Below, piece by piece: positions 25,706-33,854 of a stretch of 64,000 bases of DNA. The translations under genes and the position numbers were made by a program. The DNA is taken from positions 1 through 64,000 of the forward strand of contig CAUJHH010000054.1 of the NCBI GenBank assembly GCA_963204725.1, given 5' to 3'. Position 1 is the first letter of the stretch. Each line of letters starts with the position of its first letter. Source of the stretch: Planctomycetota bacterium. GTDB lineage: Bacteria > Planctomycetota > Phycisphaerae > Phycisphaerales > UBA1924. The notes under the pieces are model-generated. The model did not search any database. It was given only the letters and a program-made list of their open reading frames with translations, and was not told the DNA's origin.

Positions 25706-26227
25706 ATGCTCATCGACCCCGAAGACCTGCAGTTTGCCACGATGGTCATCGCTCGTCGGATCCAGACGCTCCAACGCTCCGGATCCATCCGGAAGGGCGA
25801 GGAAGAGGACTTCGCCGCCGAACTGATGCTGGACCTGCTTGGCGTCTGGGAGGAGTTCGATCCGAATCGAGGCACCCGCGAGGCGTACATCAACACGGTC
25901 GTCACCACCCGCTCGGTGTCGCTGCTCCGGAAGCGTAAGGCCAAGAAGCGCGGGAGCGCACGCCCCGCGGCGGATGTCGATCCCGGCGAGTGCGCGGACG
26001 GGACGACCGATGGCGAGGCCGCCGAGCGGCACTCGGACCTCAAGGCAGACCTTGAGGTGGTGATGGAACGCCTGAGCCCCATGCAGCAGCGTCTGGTGAA
26101 CCGGCTGATGCGCGACGCAGTCAAGCCCGTGGCCGACGCGCTGGGGATGCCCCGGAGCACTCTCCGCGGCCACTGCCGCCGGATGCGGGACATCTTCAAG
26201 GACGCGGGGCTGGAGGGCTATCTGTGA
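25706..26227 (+). CDS. Sigma-70-like (ECF-type) factor
   Basis: 173 aa. The order matches short sigma factors: an acidic/hydrophobic region-2-like part ('EEDFAAELMLDLLGVWEEFDPNRGTREAYINTVVTTRSVSLLRKRKAK') and a region-4-like HTH at the end ('LSPMQQRLVNRLMRDAVKPVADALGMPRSTLRGHCRRMRDIF'). It is the first gene of the phage-like element and could direct RNA polymerase to that element's promoters. GAGGAT precedes the start. The region-2 match is loose, so a non-sigma HTH regulator is the alternative. Confidence 0.65.
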   Translation: MLIDPEDLQFATMVIARRIQTLQRSGSIRKGEEEDFAAELMLDLLGVWEEFDPNRGTREAYINTVVTTRSVSLLRKRKAKKRGSARPAADVDPGECADGTTDGEAAERHSDLKADLEVVMERLSPMQQRLVNRLMRDAVKPVADALGMPRSTLRGHCRRMRDIFKDAGLEGYL

Positions 26228-26280
26228 ATGCCGCCGCCACTTTGCCGCCGGTTCGCGTAGATGTGCTGAGGAGCCAATCT

Positions 26281-26601
26281 ATGACGACCAATGACGTGCG
26301 AGCCGGCCGATCTGTCTACCGCATCGAGTTCAACCCCGGAACGGACATGGGGTCCGTCGAGGACACGCTGCTCCTGGCGATTCTGTCGGTCGGGTGCCTG
26401 CACGGGCAGGCGGCGGTGCGGCTGGAGACCGGCTACGCGATTGACGCCGACGCGGGTGTGGTGGTGCTGGACGCTGAGGCGCCTCTTGGCGTCGCGGTGG
26501 CCCGGGTGTTTGTGGGGATGTGTTCGCATGAGTACGGAGACGACTCCTTCCGCGTGACGCGGTTCAACTCGACCGTTGAGATTGGGGAGGTCGCGGCATG
26601 A
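26281..26601 (+). CDS. Hypothetical protein of the phage-like element
   Basis: 106 aa, mixed alpha/beta by appearance, with no motif I recognise. ATG 26281 is chosen because GAGGAG lies seven bases upstream; an in-frame GTG at 26224 would overlap the sigma-like gene by four bases. The stop overlaps the primase start by four bases, so the three genes form one unit. Confidence 0.6.
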   Translation: MTTNDVRAGRSVYRIEFNPGTDMGSVEDTLLLAILSVGCLHGQAAVRLETGYAIDADAGVVVLDAEAPLGVAVARVFVGMCSHEYGDDSFRVTRFNSTVEIGEVAA

Positions 26602-29087
26602 ACAACGCATCCTTCGGACCTACTGAACCCCGCGTGATCGCAGAGAACATTCCCGCAGCGATGAAGGAGTTGCCGCGCTGGACATGCTGGCGTTTGGAAG
26701 AGGACCCCGACGGCCGGAAGCCGCTCAAGGTGCCTGTGAACCCGCGTACGGGCGGCAACGCCAGCAGCACAAATCCCGACACGTGGTCAACCTTTGACGA
26801 GGCATGGGACCTGCTTGAGCGCAGTCCGGATCTTGCGGGCCTGATGTTCGCGCTTGGCGAGGATGTCGGAATCGTCGGCGTCGACCTCGATGGCTGCATC
26901 GAATACGAGGACCCCCATGGGTGTGGCCACCTGACCGACGCGGCGAGAGAGCTGATTGATGGGTTCAACACCTATTCAGAAGTGTCGCCGAGCGACACCG
27001 GCGTCAAGATGTTCTGCCTCGGGAAGAAGCCCGGAGACCGTTGCAGGAAGAAGGGTGTCTGCGGCTGCGTCGAGCTGGAACTGTACGCCAAGAACAGGTT
27101 CTTCACAGTGACCGGCCGGAGGTTGGACTGGACGAGCCACGACGTGAATCTCCGGCAGGTTGAACTCGACGACCTTTACTCCGAACTCTTCCCCGCTAAA
27201 CCCGCTCCGCAGCGAGCAAGGCCAGCCGAGGGCTTTGCGGGCGAGGATGCGGAGTTGGTGGCTCGGGCACGGGAAGCGGGCAACGGCAGCAAGTTCATCC
27301 GCCTCTACGACAAGGGGGACACGAGGGGGTACTCGGACGACAAGAGCGCGGCGGATCTTGCCCTCGTCTCATTGATCGCGTTCTGGACCGGCCCGGACCA
27401 TGACCGCATCGACCGGATCTTCCGCGGGTCAGCGCTCTACCGGGAGAAATGGGAGCGGGAGGATTACTGCAGGAGGACCATTGACGCGGCTCTTGACGGC
27501 ATGTCCACGTTCTACGGAGAGAAGCAGGCGAGAGTCACATCCGCCGGATCCGAGCTACCCGAGATCGAACTCGGGCCGGACGAGCATCGCGTAATCGGTG
27601 AGGTGATCGCGTCGCTCGCCGCGGACCCTGATCTCTACCAGCGCGGAGGGCGGCTCGTCCGCGTCTTGTGGATCGCCGAAGGAAAGACGCCCCGGCCCAC
27701 ATTGCGGGAGCTCGAGCCCCCCACCCTGCGTGAGCTGATCACCCGGAACGTCGTGCTCATGAAGTACGACAGCAAGCTCAAGGAGATGGTTCACGCCCAC
27801 CCCTCGGGATGGCTGGTCCCCGCCGTCCACTCGCGGGGAGAGTGGGCCGGGATCAGGACTCTAACCGGGATCTCGCAGGCGCCGGTGCTGCGGCCCGACG
27901 GTTCAGTCGTGCAAACCCCGGGCTATGACGAAATCACCGGCGTGTTGTACATGCCCAGCGATGTCTTCCCCTATGTCCCCCACGATGTTAACGTAGACGA
28001 CGCCTCCGAGGCCATGTCCCGCCTTCTCCACCTCGTCCGCGACTTCCCCTTCGCCAGCCCGGCGCACGCCGCCGCGTGGCTCGCGGGCCTGCTCACCATC
28101 GTCGCACGGCACACCTTCAAGGGCAACGCCCCTCTCTTCCTCGTGGACGCCAACGTAAGGGGCGCGGGCAAGACCCTGCTGGCCCAGATCGCGGGTAGGA
28201 TCGCCCTCGGCCACGAACTCCCGGTGAGCAGTTACGCCCACGACCCGATCGAGATGCGGAAGGGCATCACAACGATGGTTATGGCCGGGGAGCCGGTGGT
28301 GCTTCTGGACAACCTCTCGGGCGTCTTCGGCAACGAGGCCGTTGACCGCCAGCTCACGAGCCCCCGCTGGCGCGACCGGATCCTCGGTGCCAATGCCCAG
28401 GTCGATCTCCCCATGACGACCACGCTGTGGGCGACCGGCAACAACGTCTCCATCGCCGCCGACACGGCCCGACGCACCATCCACATCCGGCTCGACTCGC
28501 CCCTCGAGCGGCCCGAGGACCGAGCGGACTTCCAAGAGCGTGACCTGATGGCCTTCGTCGCCGCCAACTGGCCGTCGCTGTACATCGACGCGATCACGAT
28601 CGTCGCGGCGTTCCTCCGCGCGGGATGCCCGCAGGCAAAGGGCATCTGCCCGATGGGCTCTTTCGAGTCGTGGTCACGAGTCATCAGGGGCGCGGTCATG
28701 TGGGTGGGACTGATAGATCCATGCTCGACCCGTGACGAGCTCGAGCTTGTCTCGGACTCAGGGAAGGACATCCTCGGGACGCTGCTCGACGCATGGGCGG
28801 TCTTCGATCCCAAGGGCGAGGGCGTCGTCATCGCGGACGCTGTCCGGCACCTCTACACCGAGGTCATGGGCCAGCTCCCGAGCGATGCCGGCAGCGTGGC
28901 CATGCGCACGGCCTTCGACCTGCTGGCGGGCGCGAACGGCAAGGCGCCGAACGCGCGGCAGGTCTCCAACAAGCTCAAGGCATATCGGAGGCGGGTGATC
29001 GGCGGCCGCATGCTCGACTTCGACCCGGATCACAAGCGTCCGGGCGGGTACGCATGGAAGCTGATCCAGCGGGGAGAACCCGCGTGA
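26598..29087 (+). CDS. Primase-polymerase/helicase fusion of a mobile element
   Basis: 829 aa. The N-terminus ('MKELPRWTCWRLEED...KPLKVPVNPRTG', 'GIVGVDLDGCIE') matches the opening of NrS-1-type primase-polymerases of phages and plasmids; a Cys-rich patch (C...CGC near 145-160) may bind zinc. A middle HTH/linker is followed by an ATPase domain with Walker A 'RGAGKTLLAQIAG' near 520 and Walker B 'PVVLLDNLSG' near 560, then 'TTLWATGNN' as sensor. It would prime and unwind DNA for replication of the element. It is the largest gene of the 25.7-33.9 kb block and the best evidence that the block once replicated on its own. Confidence 0.82.
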   Translation: MNNASFGPTEPRVIAENIPAAMKELPRWTCWRLEEDPDGRKPLKVPVNPRTGGNASSTNPDTWSTFDEAWDLLERSPDLAGLMFALGEDVGIVGVDLDGCIEYEDPHGCGHLTDAARELIDGFNTYSEVSPSDTGVKMFCLGKKPGDRCRKKGVCGCVELELYAKNRFFTVTGRRLDWTSHDVNLRQVELDDLYSELFPAKPAPQRARPAEGFAGEDAELVARAREAGNGSKFIRLYDKGDTRGYSDDKSAADLALVSLIAFWTGPDHDRIDRIFRGSALYREKWEREDYCRRTIDAALDGMSTFYGEKQARVTSAGSELPEIELGPDEHRVIGEVIASLAADPDLYQRGGRLVRVLWIAEGKTPRPTLRELEPPTLRELITRNVVLMKYDSKLKEMVHAHPSGWLVPAVHSRGEWAGIRTLTGISQAPVLRPDGSVVQTPGYDEITGVLYMPSDVFPYVPHDVNVDDASEAMSRLLHLVRDFPFASPAHAAAWLAGLLTIVARHTFKGNAPLFLVDANVRGAGKTLLAQIAGRIALGHELPVSSYAHDPIEMRKGITTMVMAGEPVVLLDNLSGVFGNEAVDRQLTSPRWRDRILGANAQVDLPMTTTLWATGNNVSIAADTARRTIHIRLDSPLERPEDRADFQERDLMAFVAANWPSLYIDAITIVAAFLRAGCPQAKGICPMGSFESWSRVIRGAVMWVGLIDPCSTRDELELVSDSGKDILGTLLDAWAVFDPKGEGVVIADAVRHLYTEVMGQLPSDAGSVAMRTAFDLLAGANGKAPNARQVSNKLKAYRRRVIGGRMLDFDPDHKRPGGYAWKLIQRGEPA

Positions 29088-29266
29088 ATCCTGAATCTGT
29101 GAATCTCCTGAATCTCGGCGCGGCCCTTCCGGCGCGCATGTCGAACGAGACGAACGTCTCCCCCACCCCGAACCGGCGGGGCCGTGGTCCCCCCCGCCCA
29201 GCGGGCAAGCGCATGAACACCGAAACGGGGTCAAACAGATTCAGAGATTCACAGATGCAGGAATGA
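29084..29266 (+). CDS. 60-aa ORF spanning an inverted repeat
   Basis: GTG 29084 overlaps the primase stop by four bases; the frame ends in ATGA at the next possible start. The product is rich in Asn, Pro, Arg and Ser and starts MNPESVNLLNLG. It may be a real tiny gene, but the DNA could equally be a structural spacer, since both its ends are arms of a long inverted repeat. Confidence 0.35.
   Translation: MNPESVNLLNLGAALPARMSNETNVSPTPNRRGRGPPRPAGKRMNTETGSNRFRDSQMQE
29090..29261. repeat. ~25-bp inverted repeat around a 120-base loop
   Basis: The left arm at 29090-29115 (CCTGAATCTGTGAATCTC...) and the right arm at 29236-29261 (...GAGATTCACAGATGCAGG) are complementary with one mismatch and one bulge. 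As RNA it would make a long stem between the primase and methyltransferase genes; as DNA it could be an origin or protein-binding site. Confidence 0.6.
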
Positions 29267-29295
29267 GTGGTCGCTGTGGGAACAAGGGGAACGAC

Positions 29296-30537
29296 ATGAC
29301 GAGTGCGACGACAGGGATGGCCATTGAGATGCGGTCGGTGGACGAGATCACGCCTTTTCCGGGCAATCCGAGGAAGAACGCGGGCGCGGTGGACGCGGTC
29401 GCACGATCGATCAAGGAATACGGCTTCAAGGTCCCGATCATCCTTGATGCCGAGGGCACGATCGTCTGCGGGCACACTCGACTGCTCGCCGCTCAGAAGT
29501 TGGGCATGGCCGCCGTGCCCGTCCACATCGCCCGTGAGTTGACGCCCGAGCAGGTGCGCGGCCTGCGGATTGCCGACAATCAGGTGGCGACGCTGGCGAC
29601 CTTCGACGATGAACTGCTGGCGCGAGAGTTGGCCGACCTCAAGAGTCTCGGCGTGGATCTCGACATCCTCGGGTTCAGCGAAACGGAGATCGCGCGGCTA
29701 CTCGAACCTGGGCTAGAGGTCGGTGAAACCGCTCCCGACGATGTGCCGGAACCGCCGCCGGTCGCAATTACGCAGCGTGGGGACATTTGGCTTCTCGGCA
29801 AGCACAGGTTGATGTGCGGCGACAGCACGAATGGTGCCGACGTGGACAGACTCATGGACGGGAAGAAGGCCGCTATCTGTGCGACCGATCCGCCTTTTTT
29901 GGTTGATTACACCGGCGATCGCCCGAACGACTCTGGCAAGGACTGGTCAGCCGTATATCACGAGATCGATATCAAGGATGCCGACGCGTTCTTCCGAGGC
30001 GTGTTCACCAACGTGCTGCGCGTAATTAAGCCGAAGGCGGCGATCTACTGCTGGCACGCGCACAAACGTCAGGCCCTCATCTCGAAGGTGTGGGACGATT
30101 TGGACATTCTCGACCACCAACAGATCGTTTGGGTGAAGCCAACACCCGTCTTCGGACGCGTGTACTGGCACTTCCGCCACGAACCCGCCATGATGGGTTG
30201 GCGGCGTGGCAGCCAACCCGAACACGACAGCGACCACACATTCAACTCCGTGTGGGAGATCGATTGGGAAGGCAAGTCGCGCATTGTGGGTAACGAGCAC
30301 CCGACTTCTAAACCGGCCGAGCTCTTCGCTCGCCCGATTCGCAAGCACACCAAGCCGGGCGATGTGTGCTTCGAGCCGTTCAGTGGGAGCGGAAGCCAGC
30401 TGATCGCGTGCGAGAAGGAAGGCCGTCGGTGCTACGCGATGGAGATCGAGCCGGTGTTCGTGGATGTCGCGGTGCGCCGCTGGGAAAGCTTCACGGGGAA
30501 GAAGGCGGAGAGGATTCAGGCAGGAGGCAAGGCGTGA
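29296..30537 (+). CDS. ParB-domain DNA methyltransferase
   Basis: 413 aa. Residues about 10-105 are a ParB/Srx-like domain ('VDEITPFPGNPRKNAGAVDAVA', 'IVCGHTRLLAAQKLG', 'LRIADNQV'). The methyltransferase follows with motif IV 'CATDPPFLVDY' near 195 and motif I 'FEPFSGSGSQLIACEKEGR' near 360; this order marks the beta class, acting on adenine N6 or cytosine N4. Such fusions are typical of phages and genomic islands, where they protect element DNA from host restriction. ATG 29296 has AAGGGGA five bases upstream; ATG 29263 overlaps the preceding ORF and is also possible. Confidence 0.85.
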   Translation: MTSATTGMAIEMRSVDEITPFPGNPRKNAGAVDAVARSIKEYGFKVPIILDAEGTIVCGHTRLLAAQKLGMAAVPVHIARELTPEQVRGLRIADNQVATLATFDDELLARELADLKSLGVDLDILGFSETEIARLLEPGLEVGETAPDDVPEPPPVAITQRGDIWLLGKHRLMCGDSTNGADVDRLMDGKKAAICATDPPFLVDYTGDRPNDSGKDWSAVYHEIDIKDADAFFRGVFTNVLRVIKPKAAIYCWHAHKRQALISKVWDDLDILDHQQIVWVKPTPVFGRVYWHFRHEPAMMGWRRGSQPEHDSDHTFNSVWEIDWEGKSRIVGNEHPTSKPAELFARPIRKHTKPGDVCFEPFSGSGSQLIACEKEGRRCYAMEIEPVFVDVAVRRWESFTGKKAERIQAGGKA

Positions 30538-30617
30538 GCGTTCGTCTGGTCACACTCTCGCCGAAGAAACACCCCGCCAGATCGGCGAGGTGCGAGGGAA
30601 GCGGCCTGGACGCGGCG

Positions 30618-30971
30618 TCAGCCGGGCGGCCCCTTCTCCCGGAGGGCGTGGTACTCGGTCAGCGCGTCCTCGACGATGCTGCTGGACGCGGGAACGTACA
30701 GGCGTCCGCGTCGGCCAGTCCGCTCGACGATCGACCGCTCGAACAGGAAGGTGATTGCCACGTTGATCCGGGTCCATGGGATCCCGGTTCGCTTGTGGAC
30801 CTGCTCGCGCGTGATGCCATCGTTGCCAGCGGCGTCGAGTTCCTGAGCGACCGCCGTGAAGGATTCCAGCGGGCAGGCGTGGCGGTAGGGCTTGCCGCCC
30901 CTGGCGACGGCGCTCATGACGAGGCACCCGTCCTCGACGTGGAAGGTGACGTTGGCGAGATCGATGGGCAT
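30618..30971 (-). CDS. Small winged-helix-like protein
   Basis: 117 aa. The C-terminal half has an HTH pattern: 'GITREQVHKRTGIPWTRINVAITFLFERSIVERTGRRGRLYV' reads as helix-turn-helix plus wing. The N-terminal ~40 residues look like a small beta unit. It is the last gene of a minus-strand run (32888 down to 30618) converging on the methyltransferase gene. Probably a DNA-binding regulator of the element; no close family recognised. An imperfect hairpin (CTCGCCG/CGGCGAG, 30557-30589) lies between the convergent genes. Confidence 0.55.
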   Translation of the reverse strand: MPIDLANVTFHVEDGCLVMSAVARGGKPYRHACPLESFTAVAQELDAAGNDGITREQVHKRTGIPWTRINVAITFLFERSIVERTGRRGRLYVPASSSIVEDALTEYHALREKGPPG

Positions 30972-30974
30972 GGC

Positions 30975-31247
30975 TCAGTCCCCCTCCCGATCAATCTCGG
31001 GCAGGGGGCCGTCGCGCTGGACGTCCCAGTCCATCTCGTCCTCGGCGACCTGATCGAGGTCGCGGTCGGTGAGGTACCCGACCGTCTTCATGCCTTGGCA
31101 TCTGGCGACCGCCCGAGCGAGAGCGACCCACTCGTCCACCGTCTCCATGTGCGAGATGCGTGCTTCGAGGAGCGCGAGCGCGGCGTCGAGAACTGCGTCG
31201 CGGGGATCAAACTCGGGGGAACTCAGGTCGGGTGTCAGCGTCGTCAT
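30975..31247 (-). CDS. Small acidic protein of the minus-strand run
   Basis: 90 aa, Asp/Glu-rich, with 'AVLDAALALLEARISHMETVDEWVALARAVARCQG' as a likely helical pair. The stop lies three bases before the next gene's start and the gene upstream ends three bases before its ATG, so it is co-transcribed. No function recognised. Confidence 0.5.
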   Translation of the reverse strand: MTTLTPDLSSPEFDPRDAVLDAALALLEARISHMETVDEWVALARAVARCQGMKTVGYLTDRDLDQVAEDEMDWDVQRDGPLPEIDREGD

Positions 31248-31250
31248 GGG

Positions 31251-31883
31251 TCACCCGCCCTTCCCTGTTGCGAGGAAAAGGCCGCGGTCGGCTTTGCGGA
31301 ACCTCGCATCCTTCCCCTTGGCGGTGATCTCGCGAATCACGGCCGCATAAAGCGTCGCCTCGGGCGTCTTGCCGCCGGGGCTGGTCCACAGGCCCTTGGC
31401 GTGCATGACCTCGACCATGTCGATGGCGCGGAGCGGGCGATCGCTTTCGGCCAGCACCTTGGCGGCGGCGTCGAGCGCGGAGATGCGCTTGGTCTTGGCT
31501 GGCTTTGCGGGCTTGGCCTTGGGGGCTTTCGCGTCTTTCGCACCCTTGGCCCCACGTTCCGCCGTGGGCGATCCCTTGGCGGCCTTGGCGTTCTTGCCGC
31601 CACCCTTGGCTGGCTTCGCGCCGTGGGCGATCGTGGCGGCCGTCGTGGGCGTTGCGGGTGCGTCCTTCTTGGCGAGGGCGGCCTCAAGCGCCGCGTCGTT
31701 CTCAAGCGGATCGTTCTCCCACCCCTCGGGCTTGGACCCGCGTGCGGGCTTCGGACCGCGTTTGGTGGCGTCCTTGGCAGGCACCTTGGCGTTCAACTTG
31801 GCCAGCGCGTCGGCGCGGGCCTTGTCGTTCGCGCTGGTTTCCTTGGCGGCTGCGGGCTTGGTGGTCTTGGTCTTCTTGGACAT
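31251..31883 (-). CDS. HARE-HTH protein with Lys/Ala-rich histone H1-like arm
   Basis: 210 aa. Residues about 1-135 are dominated by Lys, Ala, Pro and Gly (repeats such as KGAKDAKAPKAKPAKPAK), as in histone H1-like proteins, and would bind DNA non-specifically. The C-terminal ~75 residues ('ISALDAAAKVLAESDRPLRAIDMVEVMHAKGLW...TLYAAVIREI...RFRKADRGLFL') form a HARE-HTH winged helix, a domain linked to chromatin and restriction proteins and common in planctomycetes. CGGAGA precedes ATG 31883. In this element it may compact or mark element DNA. Confidence 0.75.
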   Translation of the reverse strand: MSKKTKTTKPAAAKETSANDKARADALAKLNAKVPAKDATKRGPKPARGSKPEGWENDPLENDAALEAALAKKDAPATPTTAATIAHGAKPAKGGGKNAKAAKGSPTAERGAKGAKDAKAPKAKPAKPAKTKRISALDAAAKVLAESDRPLRAIDMVEVMHAKGLWTSPGGKTPEATLYAAVIREITAKGKDARFRKADRGLFLATGKGG

Positions 31884-31979
31884 GGTGATCTCCGTCTAGG
31901 GGATGGAACCCGGCGCACATCGCTCCGGGGAAGCGCGTCGCGAGCGGTGTCCCGCGCGGACGCGTGGGTGGCGTGGGGG

Positions 31980-32231
31980 TCACCTGCTCTGCACGATCGA
32001 GATCTGGAAGACCGAGCCGTCGCCGAAGCGCAGGACGATCCCCGCGTTGGTCGTCAGCAACCCGCCGCGCTCGAAGGTGGTGACGCTCGCGAGGTCGTCA
32101 AGGTCGCTGACCATGTCGCGGGCGATCTCGGCGAGCGCGATGTCGTCGTCCTCGCCCTCAACCTCGTCGCGGGCGTCGAGGATGTTTTGAACTGCGTTGA
32201 GCAGGATGTCCTGAAGGTCGGTGTCGTGCAT
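31980..32231 (-). CDS. Small acidic protein, unknown
   Basis: 83 aa, strongly acidic in the first half ('DEVEGEDDDIALAEIARDMVSDLDDL') and beta-rich at the end ('AGIVLRFGDGSVFQISIV'). The C-terminal strands look like a small beta-sheet module. It belongs to the minus-strand run; GGAGCAAC precedes the ATG. No family recognised. Confidence 0.5.
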   Translation of the reverse strand: MHDTDLQDILLNAVQNILDARDEVEGEDDDIALAEIARDMVSDLDDLASVTTFERGGLLTTNAGIVLRFGDGSVFQISIVQSR

Positions 32232-32294
32232 GTCGTTGCTCCGGTGTGTGATCGCGTCGGGTCCAAAAGCAGCGAAGCCCGCAGTTCGCGGGCT

Positions 32295-32612
32295 TCACGG
32301 GGTCGGGTCGGTTGTGGATCGGTCTACGAGGTCGGGGTTGCGGGGCTGGGTTCGGGCCTCCTTGCCGCGTGCCTCGTCGCAGGCGTCCGACCTGCCTTGG
32401 CGGTAGCCGCTCTCGAAGGCGAGGCGGACGAGGTCGCGGATCGCGCTGACCGGGATCTCGTGGAAGTCCAAGGCGTCGCGGCCGCGAGTGTCGAGCGTCT
32501 CCAGCCGCAGCAACCGCCGTGCGTTCTCCATCGCGGCGTCGAGCGCGGCCTGCTTGCCCATGGCGTCCAGCGAGGGCGTGGGGTTGGTGTTGTTGGGTGT
32601 GGCGTTCGTCAT
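32295..32612 (-). CDS. DUF6900-like small protein
   Basis: 105 aa. The centre 'ARRLLRLETLDTRGRDALDFHEIPVSAIRDLVRLAFESGYRQGR' matches my recollection of the DUF6900 pattern ('LETRNSDSLDFHDVAVW...AAYEAG'), a short conserved protein in plasmids and mobile elements. Function unknown. The leader directly before its ATG is almost identical to that of the next gene upstream (32888), including the first codons MTNA. Confidence 0.55.
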   Translation of the reverse strand: MTNATPNNTNPTPSLDAMGKQAALDAAMENARRLLRLETLDTRGRDALDFHEIPVSAIRDLVRLAFESGYRQGRSDACDEARGKEARTQPRNPDLVDRSTTDPTP

Positions 32613-32642
32613 GGCGTTGGTCTCCGTTGGTGCGTGGTGCGT

Positions 32643-32888
32643 TCAGGTGGCGTCGCTGAGGAAGCGGTGGATGTCCGCGCTCTCCATCCCGCTCAGGTAG
32701 CGGACCGCCTCAACGAGGTCGTCCCGCACCTTGGCGATGTCGCCAACCAATCCCCAGTGGGCCGGGTCGGCCTTGGCGCGGGCCGCGTGCTTCTCCAGTT
32801 CCATGTCGAGGACATCCAGAAGGCGGGCGATGTCGTTGCGGCGTGCGGCGTAGGTCTCTGCGGCGGTCGGTTCGGGTGCGTTCGTCAT
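32643..32888 (-). CDS. Small helical protein, first gene of the minus-strand run
   Basis: 81 aa, predicted almost wholly helical ('ETYAARRNDIARLLDVLDMELEKHAARAK...'). I placed the start at ATG 32888 because GGAGACCAACGCC stands before it and the same leader stands before 32612; an in-frame start at 33026 would run through the divergent control region and palindrome. No family recognised. Confidence 0.5.
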   Translation of the reverse strand: MTNAPEPTAAETYAARRNDIARLLDVLDMELEKHAARAKADPAHWGLVGDIAKVRDDLVEAVRYLSGMESADIHRFLSDAT

Positions 32889-32982
32889 GGCGTTGGTCTC
32901 CGTCGCGGGGCTGCGGCTGATTGCCGTCCGCGTGGAACACATGAGGGCATGGACGGCGTACACATGCAAGGCGTCATCGAGA

Positions 32983-32999
32983 GGAATATGCTGTATTCC
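32983..32999. promoter_or_regulatory. 17-bp palindrome in divergent control region
   Basis: GGAATA-TGCTG-TATTCC is a perfect 6-bp inverted repeat with a 5-base centre. It sits between the minus-strand run (start 32888) and the plus-strand terminase-like gene (33130), the position expected for a repressor operator controlling both directions. Between 33060 and 33120, GGGTGCG-type heptamers recur irregularly. Confidence 0.45.
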
Positions 33000-33129
33000 A
33001 GCGGATTCCGAGCGGTTTGTGGGCAACTGGGGCGACAGGGCGGACCTGTGGATGCGTAAGTAGGCAGACGCCTACATGCGGGTGCGACGGGGTGCGGGCG
33101 GGTGCGAAGGGACGTGATGGGGTCAGGGG

Positions 33130-33603
33130 TTGCGGGAGCCGCGTGAACGCGGCGCTTGGGGGCGCACATTGGCAACACGGCGGTCCAGTTCGGGTCTGAC
33201 CACGGCGCAGGAGAAGGCGATCCTCGCGCTGCTGGATGAGCCCACGGTTGCGCACGCCGCGAAGGCCGCGGGCGTTGGTCGCCGCTCGATGTACCGGTGG
33301 ATGGACGACCCGGACTTCTCGAAGGCGTACCGCAAGGCGCGGCGCGAGTCGTTCTCGCAGGCGATGGCGGCGAGCCAGAAGTTCGCGCCCGTCGCGGTGC
33401 AGGTGCTCGCCAAGATCATGACCGACACATCCGCGCCGATGAGCAGCCGCGTGTCGGCAGCGACGGCGCTCCTGAAGTTCAGCCGCGAGTCGATCGAGCT
33501 CGACGACCTCGCGACGCGCGTGGACGATCTGGAGCGGTCGATGAAGGACGAGGCCGAGCAGAAGCCGCCCGCGTCTATGTGGGAGCAGAAAGCATGCGCC
33601 TGA
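33130..33603 (+). CDS. Terminase-small-subunit-like HTH protein
   Basis: 157 aa. 'LTTAQEKAILALLDEPTVAHAAKAAGVGRRSMYRWMDDPDFSKAYRKARRESF' is the homeodomain-like HTH seen in phage small terminase and transposase-like proteins; the remainder ('VLAKIMTDTSAPMSSRVSAATALLKFSRESIELDDLATRVDDLERSM') is a helical oligomerisation part ending in a coiled coil. In a phage it would bind the packaging site, but no large terminase follows. Both possible starts are TTG (33130 and 33169), each with a G-rich stretch upstream. Confidence 0.65.
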   Translation: MREPRERGAWGRTLATRRSSSGLTTAQEKAILALLDEPTVAHAAKAAGVGRRSMYRWMDDPDFSKAYRKARRESFSQAMAASQKFAPVAVQVLAKIMTDTSAPMSSRVSAATALLKFSRESIELDDLATRVDDLERSMKDEAEQKPPASMWEQKACA

Positions 33604-33854
33604 CCACGAGGCTCAGGAGGTTGGAGGCGACCAAGCGCGAGATGGGCGAGTGCCCGCGCTGCGAGGGGGTCGGCTGGCCCATGACGTTCGTGCAGGGGCC
33701 GCCCGAGTTTGATCTCACGACCAAGCCCGGAGACAGAATCGGGTGCGACCGGTGCGGCAGAGTGAGCACGGTGCTGCGAATCGTGCTGGACCCGGCAGCC
33801 CCGGACCCGTTCGCGATGTGGCAGGCGTGGCGCGCGGAGCAGGAGGCGAAGTGA
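33594..33854 (+). CDS. Zinc-ribbon-like small protein
   Basis: 86 aa, overlapping the terminase-like gene by 10 bases. Two Cys pairs, 'CPRCEGVG' near 17 and 'GCDRCGRVS' near 50, form a likely zinc ribbon. The order HTH then zinc-ribbon protein suggests a packaging or regulatory pair. The gap that follows, 33855-33975, holds no gene. Confidence 0.55.
   Translation: MRLTTRLRRLEATKREMGECPRCEGVGWPMTFVQGPPEFDLTTKPGDRIGCDRCGRVSTVLRIVLDPAAPDPFAMWQAWRAEQEAK

Noticed and set aside
30366..33059. An 897-codon open frame on the plus strand across the small minus-strand genes
   Set aside because: Low-complexity Gly/Val/Arg-rich product without domains; it is the antisense of six small genes with good ribosome binding sites. 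High GC leaves long open shadow frames.
33060..33130. A CRISPR-like or tandem repeat array in the GGGTGCG-rich stretch
   Set aside because: The heptamers are irregularly spaced and few; no repeat-spacer pattern exists here or elsewhere in the window.
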